Made by a program: the position numbers and the translations under genes. Positions 6,919-17,078 of a DNA stretch of 34,253 bases are shown here, in pieces. The DNA is taken from positions 1 through 34,253 of the forward strand of contig JAIQFT010000046.1 in the NCBI GenBank assembly GCA_020073185.1, written 5' to 3'. The stretch is from Terriglobia bacterium (GTDB lineage: Bacteria; Acidobacteriota; Terriglobia; Terriglobales; Acidobacteriaceae). Position 1 is the first letter of the stretch. Each line of letters begins with the position of its first letter. Under the pieces are notes generated by a model, which had not been told where the DNA came from, did no database searches, and was given only the letters and a program-made list of their open reading frames with translations.

Positions 6919-8250
6919 ATGAGTTCAATTCATAACGAAATCATGGAAGCGCGCGCTGGGGAGCGGTTGAGGGGGACTGCTCCCGCGCGCGCCTCGCAGG
7001 CATGGTTTTTGCTGGCGGTGGCCATCTGGGTTGCAGTAGCGATGTTCGCAGCGTCGCGGGCACATTCCGCCACACTGCCGCAAGCGGTGCAAAGCACCTG
7101 CGTGGATTGCCACTCCGCGCTCGACGCCAACCTGAAAGTCACCGGCGAGCAGTATGCGCAGGACATCCATGCGCAAAAGGGACTGACCTGCGCCGGGTGT
7201 CACGGCGGCGATCCCACCAGCATGGAAGCCATGGACAAGAAAAAGGGCTTCAAGGGACACATTGACCGCAAAGCGATCCCGGAACTCTGTGCGAAGTGCC
7301 ATTCCGATGGCGCCTACATGCGGCAGTACAACCCGTCGCTGCGCACCGACCAGTTGGCGCAATACAAGACCAGCGTGCACGGCAAGCGGCTGACGGGCGG
7401 CGATACCAAGGTCGCGGTCTGCATTGATTGCCACGGCGTGCATGGCATCCGCGCGGTGAAGGATCCGCGCTCGAAGGTGTTTCCGCTGAACGTGGCCGAC
7501 ACCTGTGCGCGCTGCCATGCCGACGGCAAGTACATGCAGGCATATCCGATCAAGCACGACCAGTTCGCCGGATACAGCAGCAGCGTGCATCACGAGGCGC
7601 TGGCGGTGCGCGGCGATCTGAGCGCGCCTACCTGCACCACCTGTCACGGCAACCATGGCGCGGCGCCGCCGGGCGTGACCGCCGTGGTCCATGTCTGCTC
7701 GACCTGCCACGTCTTCCAGGCGCAATTGTTCGATTCCAGCCCGCACAAGCCGGCGTTCGCGGCCGCCGGGCTGCCGGGATGCGTTACCTGTCACAGCAAT
7801 CACCGCATCGTGCACCCGAGCGACGCCATGGTCGGCACCGGCCCGCAGGCGGTGTGCACCTCCTGCCACTCCCAGGGCGATGCCGGATTCGTGGCGGCAG
7901 CGGACATCAAGGAGCACCTGGTCGCGCTAGAAGCCGCCATCGGCAAATCCGACGAGGTGCTGACGCGCGCCGAGGAGTCCGGCATGGAGGTCAGCCAGGC
8001 GCAACTGGACCTGACATCCGCCCGCGATCAGCTCACCAAGGCGCGCGTGACCCTGCACAGCTTCACGCCGAAGAAGATTGACGAAGACATCAAAGTCGGC
8101 CAGGTGACGGCGGAGAAAACGCGGCTCGCCGGCGAGAAAGCGCTGCGCGAACGCGACTACCGCCGCATGGGACTGGGAATTTCGCTGGTCACGATCCTGG
8201 CAATGCTGGTCGGATTGAAGCTGTACATCGGTGAAATCGAGCGCAAATAG
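6919..8250 (+). CDS. Nine-heme membrane-bound cytochrome c of the bc operon
   Basis: A 443-residue periplasmic multiheme cytochrome, probably an electron-accepting or -distributing subunit of the bc complex. It has an N-terminal hydrophobic signal/anchor (about residues 28-50), nine CxxCH sites (CVDCH, CAGCH, CAKCH, CIDCH, CARCH, CTTCH, CSTCH, CVTCH, CTSCH) between about residues 61 and 315, a charged helical stretch (about 330-410) and a C-terminal TM helix. Several extra histidines (for example in 'SVHGKR', 'SVHHEA', 'SSPHKP') look like bis-His ligands, as in the NapC/NrfB/cytochrome c3-like superfamily. It starts 19 bases after cytochrome b and is the last gene before a strong terminator. 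Multiheme subunits replacing c1/f are known in some bacterial bc complexes; exact partner and acceptor are not inferable. Confidence 0.9.
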   Translation: MSSIHNEIMEARAGERLRGTAPARASQAWFLLAVAIWVAVAMFAASRAHSATLPQAVQSTCVDCHSALDANLKVTGEQYAQDIHAQKGLTCAGCHGGDPTSMEAMDKKKGFKGHIDRKAIPELCAKCHSDGAYMRQYNPSLRTDQLAQYKTSVHGKRLTGGDTKVAVCIDCHGVHGIRAVKDPRSKVFPLNVADTCARCHADGKYMQAYPIKHDQFAGYSSSVHHEALAVRGDLSAPTCTTCHGNHGAAPPGVTAVVHVCSTCHVFQAQLFDSSPHKPAFAAAGLPGCVTCHSNHRIVHPSDAMVGTGPQAVCTSCHSQGDAGFVAAADIKEHLVALEAAIGKSDEVLTRAEESGMEVSQAQLDLTSARDQLTKARVTLHSFTPKKIDEDIKVGQVTAEKTRLAGEKALRERDYRRMGLGISLVTILAMLVGLKLYIGEIERK

Positions 8251-8276
8251 CATTTGGCCATCCTCGCCCCCCTGAA

Positions 8277-8307
8277 CCCGGCCCGGTCTGCAGGCCGGGA
8301 ATTTTTT
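8277..8307 (+). terminator. Rho-independent terminator after the bc operon
   Basis: A perfect 7-bp GC stem, CCCGGCC (8277-8283) with GGCCGGG (8293-8299), and a 9-base loop are followed by AA and six T (8302-8307). It lies 27 bases after the nine-heme cytochrome stop and separates it from the next gene. Confidence 0.85.
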
Positions 8308-8366
8308 GTCCGCGTGTGCGTCGTGCTACGATTCTCCGTTTTTGATCGTGGGGGAGGATCGTAGAA

Positions 8367-11300
8367 ATGTTCAGGCGCGCTGCCGTCCTGCTATTTGTCC
8401 TGCTTGCTTCCGCACTGTTTGCCCAAACTTACAACCAAGCGCTCTTCAGCGGAATGAAATGGAGAGGCATCGGACCGTATCGGGGCGGGCGCGTGCTGGC
8501 GGTGACCGGCGTGCCCGGCGATCCCAATACGTTTTATTTCGGCGGCGTCGCCGGCGGCGTGTGGAAGACGGCGGATGCCGGCGCCACTTGGAAGCCGCTC
8601 ACCGACAAGGAGCCGTTCACCTCCATCGGTTCGATCGCCGTGGCCGATTCCGACCACAACACCGTTTATGTCGGCACGGGCGAGGCCTGCATTCGCGGAA
8701 ACATCACCTACGGCGACGGGGTTTGGAAATCGGTCGACGGCGGCAAGTCGTGGAAGCACGTCGGGCTGCCGGACTCGCGCCAGATTGGCGCCGTCATCGT
8801 CGATCCGAAGAATTCCAACATCGTGTACGTGGCCGCGCTCGGGCATGTGTACGCGCCCAGCGCCGAACGCGGCATCTACCGCACCACCGACGGCGGCGCG
8901 ACGTGGCAGAAAGTTCTGTTCGTGAATGACAAGACCGGCGGCATTGACGTGGTGTTCGATCCGCAGAATCCGAACACGCTGTTCGCTGCCATGTGGGAGG
9001 TGTACCGCACGCCTTGGAGCTTGAATAGCGGCGGTCCCGGCAGCGGACTGTACCGCTCGACCGATGGCGGCAGCACCTGGAAGCGTCTCGAAGGACACGG
9101 CCTGCCGGAGGGACTTCTGGGGCGGATTGGCGTGTCGGTTTCCGGCGCGGATTCCAACCGCGTGTACGCGCTGATCGAGGCCAAGGAGGGCGGGCTGTTC
9201 CGCTCCGACGACGGCGGCGATACTTGGACGCGCGTTAATGACGACGAGCGCTATCGCCAGCGCGCCTGGTACTTCACCCACATCTTTGCCGATCCCAAGA
9301 CCGTGGACACCGTGTACGTCGAGAACACCGGCCTGTTCCGCTCGGTGGACGGTGGCAAAACGTTTACCCTGTTACCGGCGCCGCACGGCGATCATCACGG
9401 GCTGTGGATTGACCCGACCAATCCCAAGAGCATCATCGACGGCAACGACGGCGGAGCGACGGTCAGCGTGGATGGCGGTCAGACCTGGAGCACGTTGCTG
9501 AACCAGCCCACGGCGCAGTTTTACCACGTCATCACGGACAACCAATTTCCGTATTACGTCTACGGCGCGCAGCAGGACAACAGCAGCGTGGGCATTGCCA
9601 GCTATGCCGACGAGGGCGTGATCGCCCGCCAGAACTGGTTTGACTTCGGCGGTGAAACCGGCTTCATCGCGCCCGACCCGCGCGACATCAACACCGTCTA
9701 CGGCAACAACGAGGCTACCATCTTCCGCTTCAACAAGGCCGACCAGCAGATCCAGGATATTTCCGTGTGGCCGCTGGACGTGGCCGGCCACGGCGCCGCA
9801 GACCTGGACGTGCTGCGCTTCAACTGGACCTCGCCGCTATTTATATCGCCTTACGATAAGACTACGCTCTATACCGCCGGGGACAAGGTGTACAAGAGCG
9901 CCGACGGCGGCATGAGCTGGACTGCGATCAGCAAAGACCTGACGCGCAACGACAAGACCAAGCAGCAACCCTCCGGGGGGCCGATCACCCTCGACATCAC
10001 CAGCGTCGAGTATTACGACACCATTTTTGCGCTCGCTGAATCGCCGCTGCAAAAGGGCCTACTCTGGGCCGGCACTGACGATGGCCTGGTGTGGCTCACG
10101 CGCGACGGCGGCAACACCTGGACCAACGTCACGCCTAAGGCGCTCCCGGAATGGAGCATGGTGAGCATTGTCGATCCGTCGCCGCACGATCCCGGTGCCG
10201 CCTACATGGCCGTAGACCGCCACAAGCTCGACGATCAGAAGCCGTACATCTACCGGACGTCGGATTTCGGCAAGACTTGGACACTCGTGGTGAACGGGAT
10301 TCCGCAGGGCTCGTATGTGCGCTCGGTGCGCGAAGATCCCGGACGCAAGGGCCTGCTGTTCGCGGGCACGGAGCGCGGCGTGTACGCATCCTTCGACGAC
10401 GGCGCGCACTGGCAGGCCATGCAACTGAACCTGCCCGTTTCGCCGATCCACGACCTGGTGGTGCACGACAACGATCTGGTCGTCGCCACGCACGGGCGCT
10501 CGTTCTGGATCCTGGACGACATCACGCCGCTGCGGCAGCTCACCACGCAAACCGCTTCGGCGCAGGCGACGCTTTACAAGCCCGAGCCCGCCGTCCGTTT
10601 GCATTATCCCGACGAGGTGGAACGCCGGCGTCCGGTGGGCGAAAACCCGCCCAAGGGCGCAATCATCGACTATTACTTCGCATCCAAGCCGAAAGAGGAG
10701 GTCACGCTGGATCTCCTCGACGCGCAAGGCAAACTCGTGCGCCACCTGTCGAGCAAGGAAAAGAGAACTTTCGAGCAGCCGCCGGAGTGGCCCGACCAGG
10801 AAATGCCCAAGGAAACCATGCCCGCCGAAGCGGGCATGAACCGCTATGCCTGGGACCTGCGTTACGAGTCGCCGGTAAAAATACCGGGCGCATTTTATTC
10901 CGGCCTCGGCCCGGTAGGACCACTCGCGCTACCGGGAACCTACCAGGTGAAGCTGACCGCGGGATCGTTCACCCAGACGGTGCCGCTGGAGCTGCGCATG
11001 GACCCGCGGCTGAAGAACGTCACCCCGGCGGATTTGCAAAAGGAATTCGAGCTGGCAAGGAAGATCCGCGATCGCAACAACGAGCTGCACGTAGCGGTGA
11101 ACCAGATCCGCGAGCTGCGTGCCGAACTCAACACGCTGAAGAAGTGGTCGGGCGAGAGCGCGCAAGCCAAGCAGGTGATCGAGAGCGCGGATGCGCTCGA
11201 CAAGAAGATGACGCCCATCGAGGAAACACTGATGCAGGTAAAGATGAAGAGCTCCGAGGGCAACCTGCGCTACCCAAACCAGCTCAACGAGCAGTTCGAC

Positions 11301-11507
11301 TCGCTCAGCCACACCGTCGAGTACGCCGACGCCGCCCCTTCCCGCGCTCAGTACGCCGTCTATGATGAGCTCAACGGCAAGCTGCAGGGGCAGTTGAAGA
11401 CCTTGCGCGATGTCTTCGCTCGCGACCTGCCGGCGTTGAACGAGCTTATGCGCAAGTCCGGCGTGCCCGCGCTGACCGTGCCCTCGGGAACGCCGGCTGG
11501 CTCGTAG
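8367..11507 (+). CDS. Large secreted Asp-box (BNR/sortilin-like beta-propeller) repeat protein
   Basis: Exported protein of 1046 residues with a clear signal peptide (hydrophobic core about residues 5-17, 'LFAQ' cleavage site). At least eleven Asp-box motifs of the form S/T-x-D-x-G-x-T-W are spread over roughly residues 60-690 (KTADAGATW, KSVDGGKSW, RTTDGGATW, RSTDGGSTW, RSDDGGDTW, RSVDGGKTF, SVDGGQTW, KSADGGMSW, TRDGGNTW, RTSDFGKTW, ASFDDGAHW). They imply one or two beta-propellers. A beta-rich domain and a helical, coiled-coil-like stretch (about 885-940) follow. Such proteins are often labelled glycosyl hydrolase or sortilin-like, but no catalytic sialidase signature is seen, so I assign no activity. 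GGAGG at 8353-8357 supports the ATG. It appears monocistronic, after a terminator and convergent with the LysR gene. Confidence 0.9.
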   Translation: MFRRAAVLLFVLLASALFAQTYNQALFSGMKWRGIGPYRGGRVLAVTGVPGDPNTFYFGGVAGGVWKTADAGATWKPLTDKEPFTSIGSIAVADSDHNTVYVGTGEACIRGNITYGDGVWKSVDGGKSWKHVGLPDSRQIGAVIVDPKNSNIVYVAALGHVYAPSAERGIYRTTDGGATWQKVLFVNDKTGGIDVVFDPQNPNTLFAAMWEVYRTPWSLNSGGPGSGLYRSTDGGSTWKRLEGHGLPEGLLGRIGVSVSGADSNRVYALIEAKEGGLFRSDDGGDTWTRVNDDERYRQRAWYFTHIFADPKTVDTVYVENTGLFRSVDGGKTFTLLPAPHGDHHGLWIDPTNPKSIIDGNDGGATVSVDGGQTWSTLLNQPTAQFYHVITDNQFPYYVYGAQQDNSSVGIASYADEGVIARQNWFDFGGETGFIAPDPRDINTVYGNNEATIFRFNKADQQIQDISVWPLDVAGHGAADLDVLRFNWTSPLFISPYDKTTLYTAGDKVYKSADGGMSWTAISKDLTRNDKTKQQPSGGPITLDITSVEYYDTIFALAESPLQKGLLWAGTDDGLVWLTRDGGNTWTNVTPKALPEWSMVSIVDPSPHDPGAAYMAVDRHKLDDQKPYIYRTSDFGKTWTLVVNGIPQGSYVRSVREDPGRKGLLFAGTERGVYASFDDGAHWQAMQLNLPVSPIHDLVVHDNDLVVATHGRSFWILDDITPLRQLTTQTASAQATLYKPEPAVRLHYPDEVERRRPVGENPPKGAIIDYYFASKPKEEVTLDLLDAQGKLVRHLSSKEKRTFEQPPEWPDQEMPKETMPAEAGMNRYAWDLRYESPVKIPGAFYSGLGPVGPLALPGTYQVKLTAGSFTQTVPLELRMDPRLKNVTPADLQKEFELARKIRDRNNELHVAVNQIRELRAELNTLKKWSGESAQAKQVIESADALDKKMTPIEETLMQVKMKSSEGNLRYPNQLNEQFDSLSHTVEYADAAPSRAQYAVYDELNGKLQGQLKTLRDVFARDLPALNELMRKSGVPALTVPSGTPAGS

Positions 11508-11600
11508 CATGGTCTGTAACAGTTGAGGAAATCCCAACGCGCGAACGGGTACGGCAAGGCTGCCTTAAGGGAATCCGAGTCCACAACGCACGAGGGGACG

Positions 11601-12518
11601 CTACCGTTCCACCTGGAACAAGTATCTCCCGCTGTCGGACGACACCATCCCCTCCGCCACCTTCAGGAACGCGCGCGCCGCGTGCGACAAGTTGGCGTTC
11701 CTGCGGTACACCAGCCGCAGCCGCCGCTCCAGCCTCAGGTCGGCCACGGAGACGCGCACCAGGTCGCCGCGCGCCAGTTCCTCCTCCAAGCACAAGCTCG
11801 GCACCAGCGCCACCCCGTTTTCCATCTTCACGAATTTCTTGATGGCCTCGATCGTAGGCAGCTCGGCGTCCATATTCAGCGGCGTTTTGTGGCGCTTGAA
11901 CGCCTGGATGACCTTGGCGCGGAAGGGCGACGGCACGTGGTGAGCCACGAACGACTCCACCCCGAGCTGCTTGATGCTCACCTGTTTCGACTTGGCCAGC
12001 GTATGCCGCGGATACACCACGAACGCCAGCTCGTCGCGGTACACCACGATGCTGCGCAGCAGCGGATCCTCGGGATTGAACGAGAGCACCCCCAACTCGA
12101 CGTTGTGCTCCAGAATCTCCTGTGGGATGCGGCTGGCCAGCGAGCGCTCGACCGTGGTCTTCACCAGGGGGTACAGTCGCCGGAACTCGGCCAGCACCGG
12201 CAGCAGGTACAGGCAGGTGTACTCGTTGGCGGCGATGTTCAACTTGCCCTTGCGCATCTCGCGCATTTCAACTAGCGCCGCGGCCGCCTCGCCGCGCAGG
12301 TTCAGCAGCTTCTGCGCGTACTCGTGCAGCACGCGCCCGGCGTCGGTGAGATGCCCGTTACGCGAAGAGCGGTCAAGCAGCGGCTCGCCCAGCTCGTCCT
12401 CCAGCTTGCGGATCGCCTGGCTCACCGCGGGCTGCGTGCGGTAAAGCTTTTCCGCGGCGCGCGAAAAGCTGCCTTCGCGCGCCACCGTGACGAACACTTC
12501 CAGTTGAAAAAGGTCCAT
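11601..12518 (-). CDS. LysR-family transcriptional regulator, divergent from leuABCD
   Basis: DNA-binding regulator of 305 residues. The N-terminal winged helix-turn-helix (about residues 1-62) has the family pattern 'FVTVAREGSFSRAAEKL' and 'QPAVSQAIRKLEDELG'. A linker helix and a two-lobed periplasmic-binding-protein-like effector domain (about 88-295) follow. I start it at 12518 ('MDLFQLEVF'), where GAGGG lies 5 bases upstream; an ATG four codons earlier (12530) lacks a ribosome site. It is transcribed away from leuA across a ~200-base AT-rich gap, so control of the leucine operon, perhaps in response to a pathway intermediate, is the natural inference. The effector is not readable from sequence. 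Confidence 0.92.
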   Translation of the reverse strand: MDLFQLEVFVTVAREGSFSRAAEKLYRTQPAVSQAIRKLEDELGEPLLDRSSRNGHLTDAGRVLHEYAQKLLNLRGEAAAALVEMREMRKGKLNIAANEYTCLYLLPVLAEFRRLYPLVKTTVERSLASRIPQEILEHNVELGVLSFNPEDPLLRSIVVYRDELAFVVYPRHTLAKSKQVSIKQLGVESFVAHHVPSPFRAKVIQAFKRHKTPLNMDAELPTIEAIKKFVKMENGVALVPSLCLEEELARGDLVRVSVADLRLERRLRLVYRRNANLSHAARAFLKVAEGMVSSDSGRYLFQVER

Positions 12519-12560
12519 CGGAGCCCTCATTCGCCGATCTTTGCCGGCTAACGACTCGCG

Positions 12561-12604
12561 ATTATGCCATCAAAAAACCTAATGATAACGAAAAGAATTA
12601 TAAC
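12561..12604. promoter_or_regulatory. AT-rich divergent promoter/operator region between lysR and leuA
   Basis: Within GC-rich surroundings this stretch is markedly AT-rich and carries three TTAT/ATAA half-sites, around 12562, 12586 and 12599, including an imperfect inverted arrangement. TATAAC at 12599-12604 could be a -10 for leuA. LysR proteins commonly bind T-N11-A type sites in such gaps, so this is the likely operator. The rest of the gap to 12725 shows no leader peptide or T-box that I can recognise. Confidence 0.35.
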
Positions 12605-12725
12605 TTGGAGTTTCGACCTTCCCCGGACGTAGGATTCCGGATAGCGTCCAAAACGCGGCTGGCTGGCTCGCATCTGCCTGGGCCCTCCCGCACATATAGG
12701 CGTGATGTACGTTATAGGAGGCGCA

Positions 12726-13928
12726 GTGAGCGCAAGCCACATTGCCATCTTCGATACTACGCTGCGCGACGGCGAACAGTCGCCGGGTTGCAGCATGAAC
12801 CTGGAAGAAAAGGTTCTGCTAGCCGGTCATCTTGACCGGCTCGGGGTCGACGTCATCGAGGCCGGGTTTCCCATTGCCTCAGAGGGCGATTTCCGCGCGG
12901 TGCAGGCGGTTGCGGCGCGCATCTGCCGCCCGGCCATCGCCGCCCTCGCCCGCTGCACGCGAAAGGACATTGACCGCGCTTGGGATGCGCTTCGCAATGG
13001 CGAGCGCCCCCGCATCCACGTCTTCCTCGCCACCTCCGATATCCACCTGCAGTACAAGCTGAAGATCGCTCGCCATGATGCGCTGGTCCAGTCACGCGAG
13101 GCTGTGCGTTATGCCCGCACCTTGTGTGATGACGTCGAATTTTCTCCCGAGGATGCCACTCGCTCCGACCCGGAGTTCCTGTGTTCCGTATTGGAGGGCG
13201 TGATCGAGGCCGGCGCGACCACACTCAACGTCCCGGACACGGTCGGCTACACCATCCCTTCTGAGTTCACGCGGCTGATCACCACGATTCGTGAACGCGT
13301 GCGCGGGATCGAGAAGGTCACCATCTCGGTACACTGCCACAACGATCTCGGGCTCGCGGTCGCCAACAGCCTCGCCGCCATCGAGGCGGGCGCGCGCCAA
13401 GTGGAGTGCACGGTCAATGGTATCGGCGAGCGCGCCGGCAACGCCGCCTTGGAGGAGATCGTCATGGCGCTGCGAGTCCGCGCCGATCGCATGCCCTATA
13501 CCACCGGCATTCACACCGAGCACCTCTGCCCTGCCAGCCAGGCGCTCTCCGGGATTCTCGGCTTTCCGGTGCAACCCAACAAGGCGATCGTCGGCTGCAA
13601 CGCCTTCGCGCACGAAGCCGGCATCCACCAGCATGGCGTGCTCAGCAATCCACTCTGCTACGAGATCATGACGCCCGAATCGGTCGGCCTGCCGTCGAAC
13701 CGCATCGTGCTCGGCAAGCACTCCGGACGGCATGCGCTCGCCCGCCGATACCAAGAGCTCGGCCATCCGCTCGCTGGCGCAGAACTCGACTCGGTGTACC
13801 AGCGCTTCACCGAGCTCGCCGACCGCAAGAAGAATATCTACGATCGCGATCTGATTTCGCTGCTCCCTCACCGCGGCGTCCGTCCCTCGCCGCCGATCGC
13901 GGGCGCTGCGCAGGCCTTCGGGGACTGA
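12726..13928 (+). CDS. leuA: 2-isopropylmalate synthase lacking the leucine regulatory domain
   Basis: Cytoplasmic enzyme condensing acetyl-CoA with 2-oxoisovalerate, the first committed step of leucine synthesis. The DRE-TIM barrel signatures are present: D10 in '[13 protein letters not shown]', metal ligands H203-C-H205 in '[13 protein letters not shown]', and '[14 protein letters not shown]'. The protein is only 400 residues; classical LeuA enzymes exceed 500 and end in an allosteric leucine-binding domain, which is absent. The frame ends in TGATG shared with leuB, so this looks like a natural end, not a frameshift. The GTG at 12726 is preferred because TAGGAGG (12715-12721) sits just upstream, though the 4-base gap is short; starts at 12702 or 12705 would add up to eight residues. 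Homocitrate or citramalate synthase is less likely given leuBCD next door. Confidence 0.88.
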   Translation: MSASHIAIFDTTLRDGEQSPGCSMNLEEKVLLAGHLDRLGVDVIEAGFPIASEGDFRAVQAVAARICRPAIAALARCTRKDIDRAWDALRNGERPRIHVFLATSDIHLQYKLKIARHDALVQSREAVRYARTLCDDVEFSPEDATRSDPEFLCSVLEGVIEAGATTLNVPDTVGYTIPSEFTRLITTIRERVRGIEKVTISVHCHNDLGLAVANSLAAIEAGARQVECTVNGIGERAGNAALEEIVMALRVRADRMPYTTGIHTEHLCPASQALSGILGFPVQPNKAIVGCNAFAHEAGIHQHGVLSNPLCYEIMTPESVGLPSNRIVLGKHSGRHALARRYQELGHPLAGAELDSVYQRFTELADRKKNIYDRDLISLLPHRGVRPSPPIAGAAQAFGD

Positions 13929-15037
13929 TGAGGACCAAGCTGAACCTTGCTGTTCTGCCTGGCGACGGCATCGGCGTCGAGGTCACGCGCGAGGCGGTGC
14001 GCGTGCTGCGCACCATCGCCGATGCTCACGGCTACGATTTTCAATTTCGCACCGAGCTGGTTGGCGGTGCGGCAATTCGCGAAGCCGGTTATCCCCTCCC
14101 CCAGGTGACCCTCGACGCGTGCCTGAGCAGCGATGCCGTGCTGCTCGGCGCCGTCGGCGGCCCGGAGTTCGATGCCCTACCTCCGGATCGCAGGCCGGAG
14201 TCCGGCCTGCTGGCGCTGCGCCGCGAACTGGGCGCGTTTGCCAACCTGCGCCCCGCTTCCTCGCATCGCGCCATTGAGGATTGTTCGCCGCTGCGCCCCG
14301 AAGTGGTGCGCGGCGCCGATATTCTGGTGGTGCGCGAACTCCTGGGCGGGCTTTACTTCGGAGAACCGCGCGGCTTCGCCGCCGAGGGTACCGCCGCCTT
14401 CAACACCATGCGCTACTCCACCGACGAGATCGAGCGGATCGCGCGCATTGCTTTCGAGCAGGCGCGTGCTCGTCGGAGGAAGGTCACTTCGGTGGACAAG
14501 GCCAACGTGCTGGAGACCTCACAACTCTGGCGCAAGGTGGTCACCGGCGTGGCGCGCGAATTTCCCGGCGTCGCGCTCGACCACATGTACGTAGACGCCT
14601 GCGCCATGCACCTGGCGTCCAGCCCGTCACGCTTCGATGTGATCCTCACGGAAAATCTCTTCGGCGACATTGTTTCCGACGAATCTGCGGTGATCAGCGG
14701 CTCGCTCGGCATGCTTGCCTCGGCGAGCATCGGCGGGCGCGTCGGGCTGTTTGAGCCCGTGCACGGCTCCGCGCCCGACATTGCCGGGCGCGGCATCGCC
14801 AATCCGCTGGGTGCGATCGCGACAGCCGCCCTGCTTCTGCGGTATGCTGCTGACATGGAGCCTGAGGCGCGCGACGTGGAAGAGGCGATCGGCGAGGTCC
14901 TCAATCGCGGTTTCCGTACCTCCGACCTGGTGCGCGACCAACGCACGCCGACGGCGACCACCGAGGAGATGGGCGCTGCTGTAGCCGAGGCGCTTACCGG
15001 AATCTGCGAACGCCGCCACGCCTTCCACGCGGTCTGA
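13928..15037 (+). CDS. leuB: 3-isopropylmalate dehydrogenase
   Basis: NAD-dependent oxidative decarboxylation of 3-isopropylmalate in leucine synthesis; cytoplasmic, normally a dimer. The 369-residue length is typical. Visible signatures: N-terminal '[10 protein letters not shown]', '[13 protein letters not shown]' near the substrate site, '[13 protein letters not shown]', and the metal-binding region '[13 protein letters not shown]', followed by '[18 protein letters not shown]' for the cofactor. The ATG overlaps the leuA stop by one base (TGATG), and leuC begins two bases after its own stop, so it sits in a tight operon. No anomaly seen. Confidence 0.96.
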   Translation: MRTKLNLAVLPGDGIGVEVTREAVRVLRTIADAHGYDFQFRTELVGGAAIREAGYPLPQVTLDACLSSDAVLLGAVGGPEFDALPPDRRPESGLLALRRELGAFANLRPASSHRAIEDCSPLRPEVVRGADILVVRELLGGLYFGEPRGFAAEGTAAFNTMRYSTDEIERIARIAFEQARARRRKVTSVDKANVLETSQLWRKVVTGVAREFPGVALDHMYVDACAMHLASSPSRFDVILTENLFGDIVSDESAVISGSLGMLASASIGGRVGLFEPVHGSAPDIAGRGIANPLGAIATAALLLRYAADMEPEARDVEEAIGEVLNRGFRTSDLVRDQRTPTATTEEMGAAVAEALTGICERRHAFHAV

Positions 15038-15039
15038 TC

Positions 15040-16473
15040 ATGCCCGCTCCACGGACCATGTTCGACAAGATCTGGAGCGAGCACCTGGTGTGCGAGGCGC
15101 CCGGCGAGCCTGCCCTGCTCTACATTGATCTGCACCTCGTGCACGAAGTCACGTCTCCGCAGGCATTTGACGGCCTGCGCGCCGCAGGACGCCGCGTCCG
15201 CCGGCCCGAGCGCGCCCTGGCCACCGTGGACCACAACGTTCCGACCACGGCACCGCGTAACCTGATCTCCGATCCCATCGCCGCGCGCCAGATCGAAGCG
15301 CTGCGCAAGAACTGCGCCGAATTCGGCATCCTCCTCTTCGACATTGACTCGCCCGAGCAGGGAATCGTACACGTCATCGGGCCGGAACTCGGGGTCACCA
15401 AGCCCGGCATGACCATCGTCTGCGGCGACAGTCACACCAGCACGCACGGCGCATTCGGCGCACTGTCCTTCGGCATCGGAACCTCCGAGGTCGAGCACGT
15501 GCTTGCCACGCAGTGCCTGCCGCAGCGCAAGCAGCGCACCATGGAAGTGCACGTCTGCGGGCGGTTGGGGCCGGGTGTGAACGCGAAGGATTTGGCGCTT
15601 GGCATTATCGGCCAGATAGGCACCGATGGCGCCACCGGACACGTGATCGAGTACACCGGCGAAGCCGTCGCCGCGCTCTCCATGCCGGAGCGCATGACCC
15701 TGTGCAACATGAGCATCGAGTCGGGCGCGCGCGCCGGCATGGTGGCGCCCGACAACACGACGTTTTCCTGGATTCGCGGACGCCGTTTTGCCCCGCCAGG
15801 ACCTGACCTGGCCAAGGCGATTGAATATTGGCGCACGCTGCCCACCGACGACGGCGCGCAGTTCGACCACACCGTGGAGATCGAAGCCGCGTCGCTGGCG
15901 CCCTTCGTGACCTGGGGCACCAACCCGGGCATGGTGACCTCCGTCACAGGCCAGGTGCCCGCGCTGTCGGCGGCGAGGAACGAAGCCGAACGTCGCTCCT
16001 GGGAGCGCGCGTTGGAGTACATGGCGCTTGCGCCCGGCACACGTATCCAGGACATCGCCATTGACCGCGTCTTTATCGGCTCCTGCACCAATTCGCGTCT
16101 GGAGGATCTGCGCGCCGCGGCCCGTGTGGTGAGCGGTTATCGCATCGACCCCAAGGTGCAGGCGCTGGTGGTGCCGGGGTCGCAGGCGATAAAAGCGGCG
16201 GCCGAAGCCGAGGGGCTCGACGAAATTTTCCGCACCGCCGGTTTTGAGTGGCGCGAAGCCGGCTGCTCCATGTGCCTCGGTATGAACCCCGACGTACTAC
16301 AGGCGGGCCAACGCTGCGCCTCCACCAGCAATCGCAATTTTGAAGGGCGCCAGGGCCGTGGCGGGCGCACCCATCTGGTCAGCCCGGCCATGGCGGCGGC
16401 GGCGGCGATCGCGGGCCATTTCGTGGACATACGCGATTGGAAGTTTCGCGGCTCGGTGGCGGCGGCGAAATAG
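15040..16473 (+). CDS. leuC: 3-isopropylmalate dehydratase large subunit
   Basis: Aconitase-family [4Fe-4S] subunit that, with LeuD, isomerises 2- to 3-isopropylmalate. The chain is 477 residues, the usual size. Cluster cysteines are C349 ('GSCTNSR'), C409 and C412 ('GCSMCLGMN'). The substrate motif '[13 protein letters not shown]' and 'DHNVPT' are intact. It starts two bases after leuB and ends two bases before leuD. The ATG at 15040 gives the standard N-terminus ('MFDKIW' a few residues in). An ordinary, complete member of the leuABCD operon. Confidence 0.96.
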   Translation: MPAPRTMFDKIWSEHLVCEAPGEPALLYIDLHLVHEVTSPQAFDGLRAAGRRVRRPERALATVDHNVPTTAPRNLISDPIAARQIEALRKNCAEFGILLFDIDSPEQGIVHVIGPELGVTKPGMTIVCGDSHTSTHGAFGALSFGIGTSEVEHVLATQCLPQRKQRTMEVHVCGRLGPGVNAKDLALGIIGQIGTDGATGHVIEYTGEAVAALSMPERMTLCNMSIESGARAGMVAPDNTTFSWIRGRRFAPPGPDLAKAIEYWRTLPTDDGAQFDHTVEIEAASLAPFVTWGTNPGMVTSVTGQVPALSAARNEAERRSWERALEYMALAPGTRIQDIAIDRVFIGSCTNSRLEDLRAAARVVSGYRIDPKVQALVVPGSQAIKAAAEAEGLDEIFRTAGFEWREAGCSMCLGMNPDVLQAGQRCASTSNRNFEGRQGRGGRTHLVSPAMAAAAAIAGHFVDIRDWKFRGSVAAAK

Positions 16474-16475
16474 TT

Positions 16476-17078
16476 ATGGAACCATTCCGCAAACATACCG
16501 GGCTGGTGGTCCCACTCGATCGCGTCAATGTTGACACCGACCAGATCATCCCCAAGCAGTTCCTCAAGCGGGTCGAGCGCACCGGCTTCGGCGAATTTCT
16601 TTTTTACGATTGGCGAAGATTGCCCGACGGCAGCCCCGATCCATCGTTCGTGCTCAACGATCCACGCTACCGCGGCGCCAGCATCCTGATCGCGGGCGCC
16701 AATTTTGGCTGTGGCTCTTCGCGCGAGCACGCGCCCTGGTCGCTGATGGACTACGGATTCCGCGCCATCATTGCGCCCTCGTTCGCCGACATTTTCACCA
16801 CGAATTGTTTTAAGAACGGCGTGCTGACCGTGGTCCTGCCGGACTCTGCCGTTTCCGACCTGATGCGCCGCGCGCAGCGAACGCCTGCCTACCGCCTCAG
16901 CGTCGATTTGGAGTTGCGGACCGTGTCCGACGACCAAGGTTTTTCCGCCACTTTCTTCGTGGACGAGTTCCGCCGGCGCTGCCTGCTCAACGGACTCGAC
17001 GACATCGACCTGACGCTGCAGCACGAACCCGACATTGCCGCGTACGAAGCGCGTCACGCCCGCCCACCCTGGTTCTAG
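16476..17078 (+). CDS. leuD: 3-isopropylmalate dehydratase small subunit
   Basis: Swivelling-domain partner of LeuC, 200 residues. It shows the family start '[28 protein letters not shown]', with '[15 protein letters not shown]' forming the substrate loop and 'NCFKNGVL' further on. I chose the ATG at 16476, two bases after the leuC stop; an in-frame start at 16437 would lie inside leuC and add an unrelated Gly-rich tail. Last gene of the leucine operon. The next 124 bases to coxS hold no gene and no obvious terminator. Confidence 0.95.
   Translation: MEPFRKHTGLVVPLDRVNVDTDQIIPKQFLKRVERTGFGEFLFYDWRRLPDGSPDPSFVLNDPRYRGASILIAGANFGCGSSREHAPWSLMDYGFRAIIAPSFADIFTTNCFKNGVLTVVLPDSAVSDLMRRAQRTPAYRLSVDLELRTVSDDQGFSATFFVDEFRRRCLLNGLDDIDLTLQHEPDIAAYEARHARPPWF

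Noticed and set aside
8367-11507. Assignment as a sialidase or glycosyl hydrolase
   Set aside because: Asp boxes alone do not show catalysis and no catalytic signature was found.
13880-13930. Frameshift removing the LeuA regulatory domain
   Set aside because: leuB begins immediately with a perfect N-terminus, so no room remains for the missing domain in another frame.
12853-15870. Long open frames antisense to leuA, leuB and leuC (for example 14413-15870 on the minus strand)
   Set aside because: They mirror strong codon bias of GC-rich genes, lack ribosome sites and show no family features.
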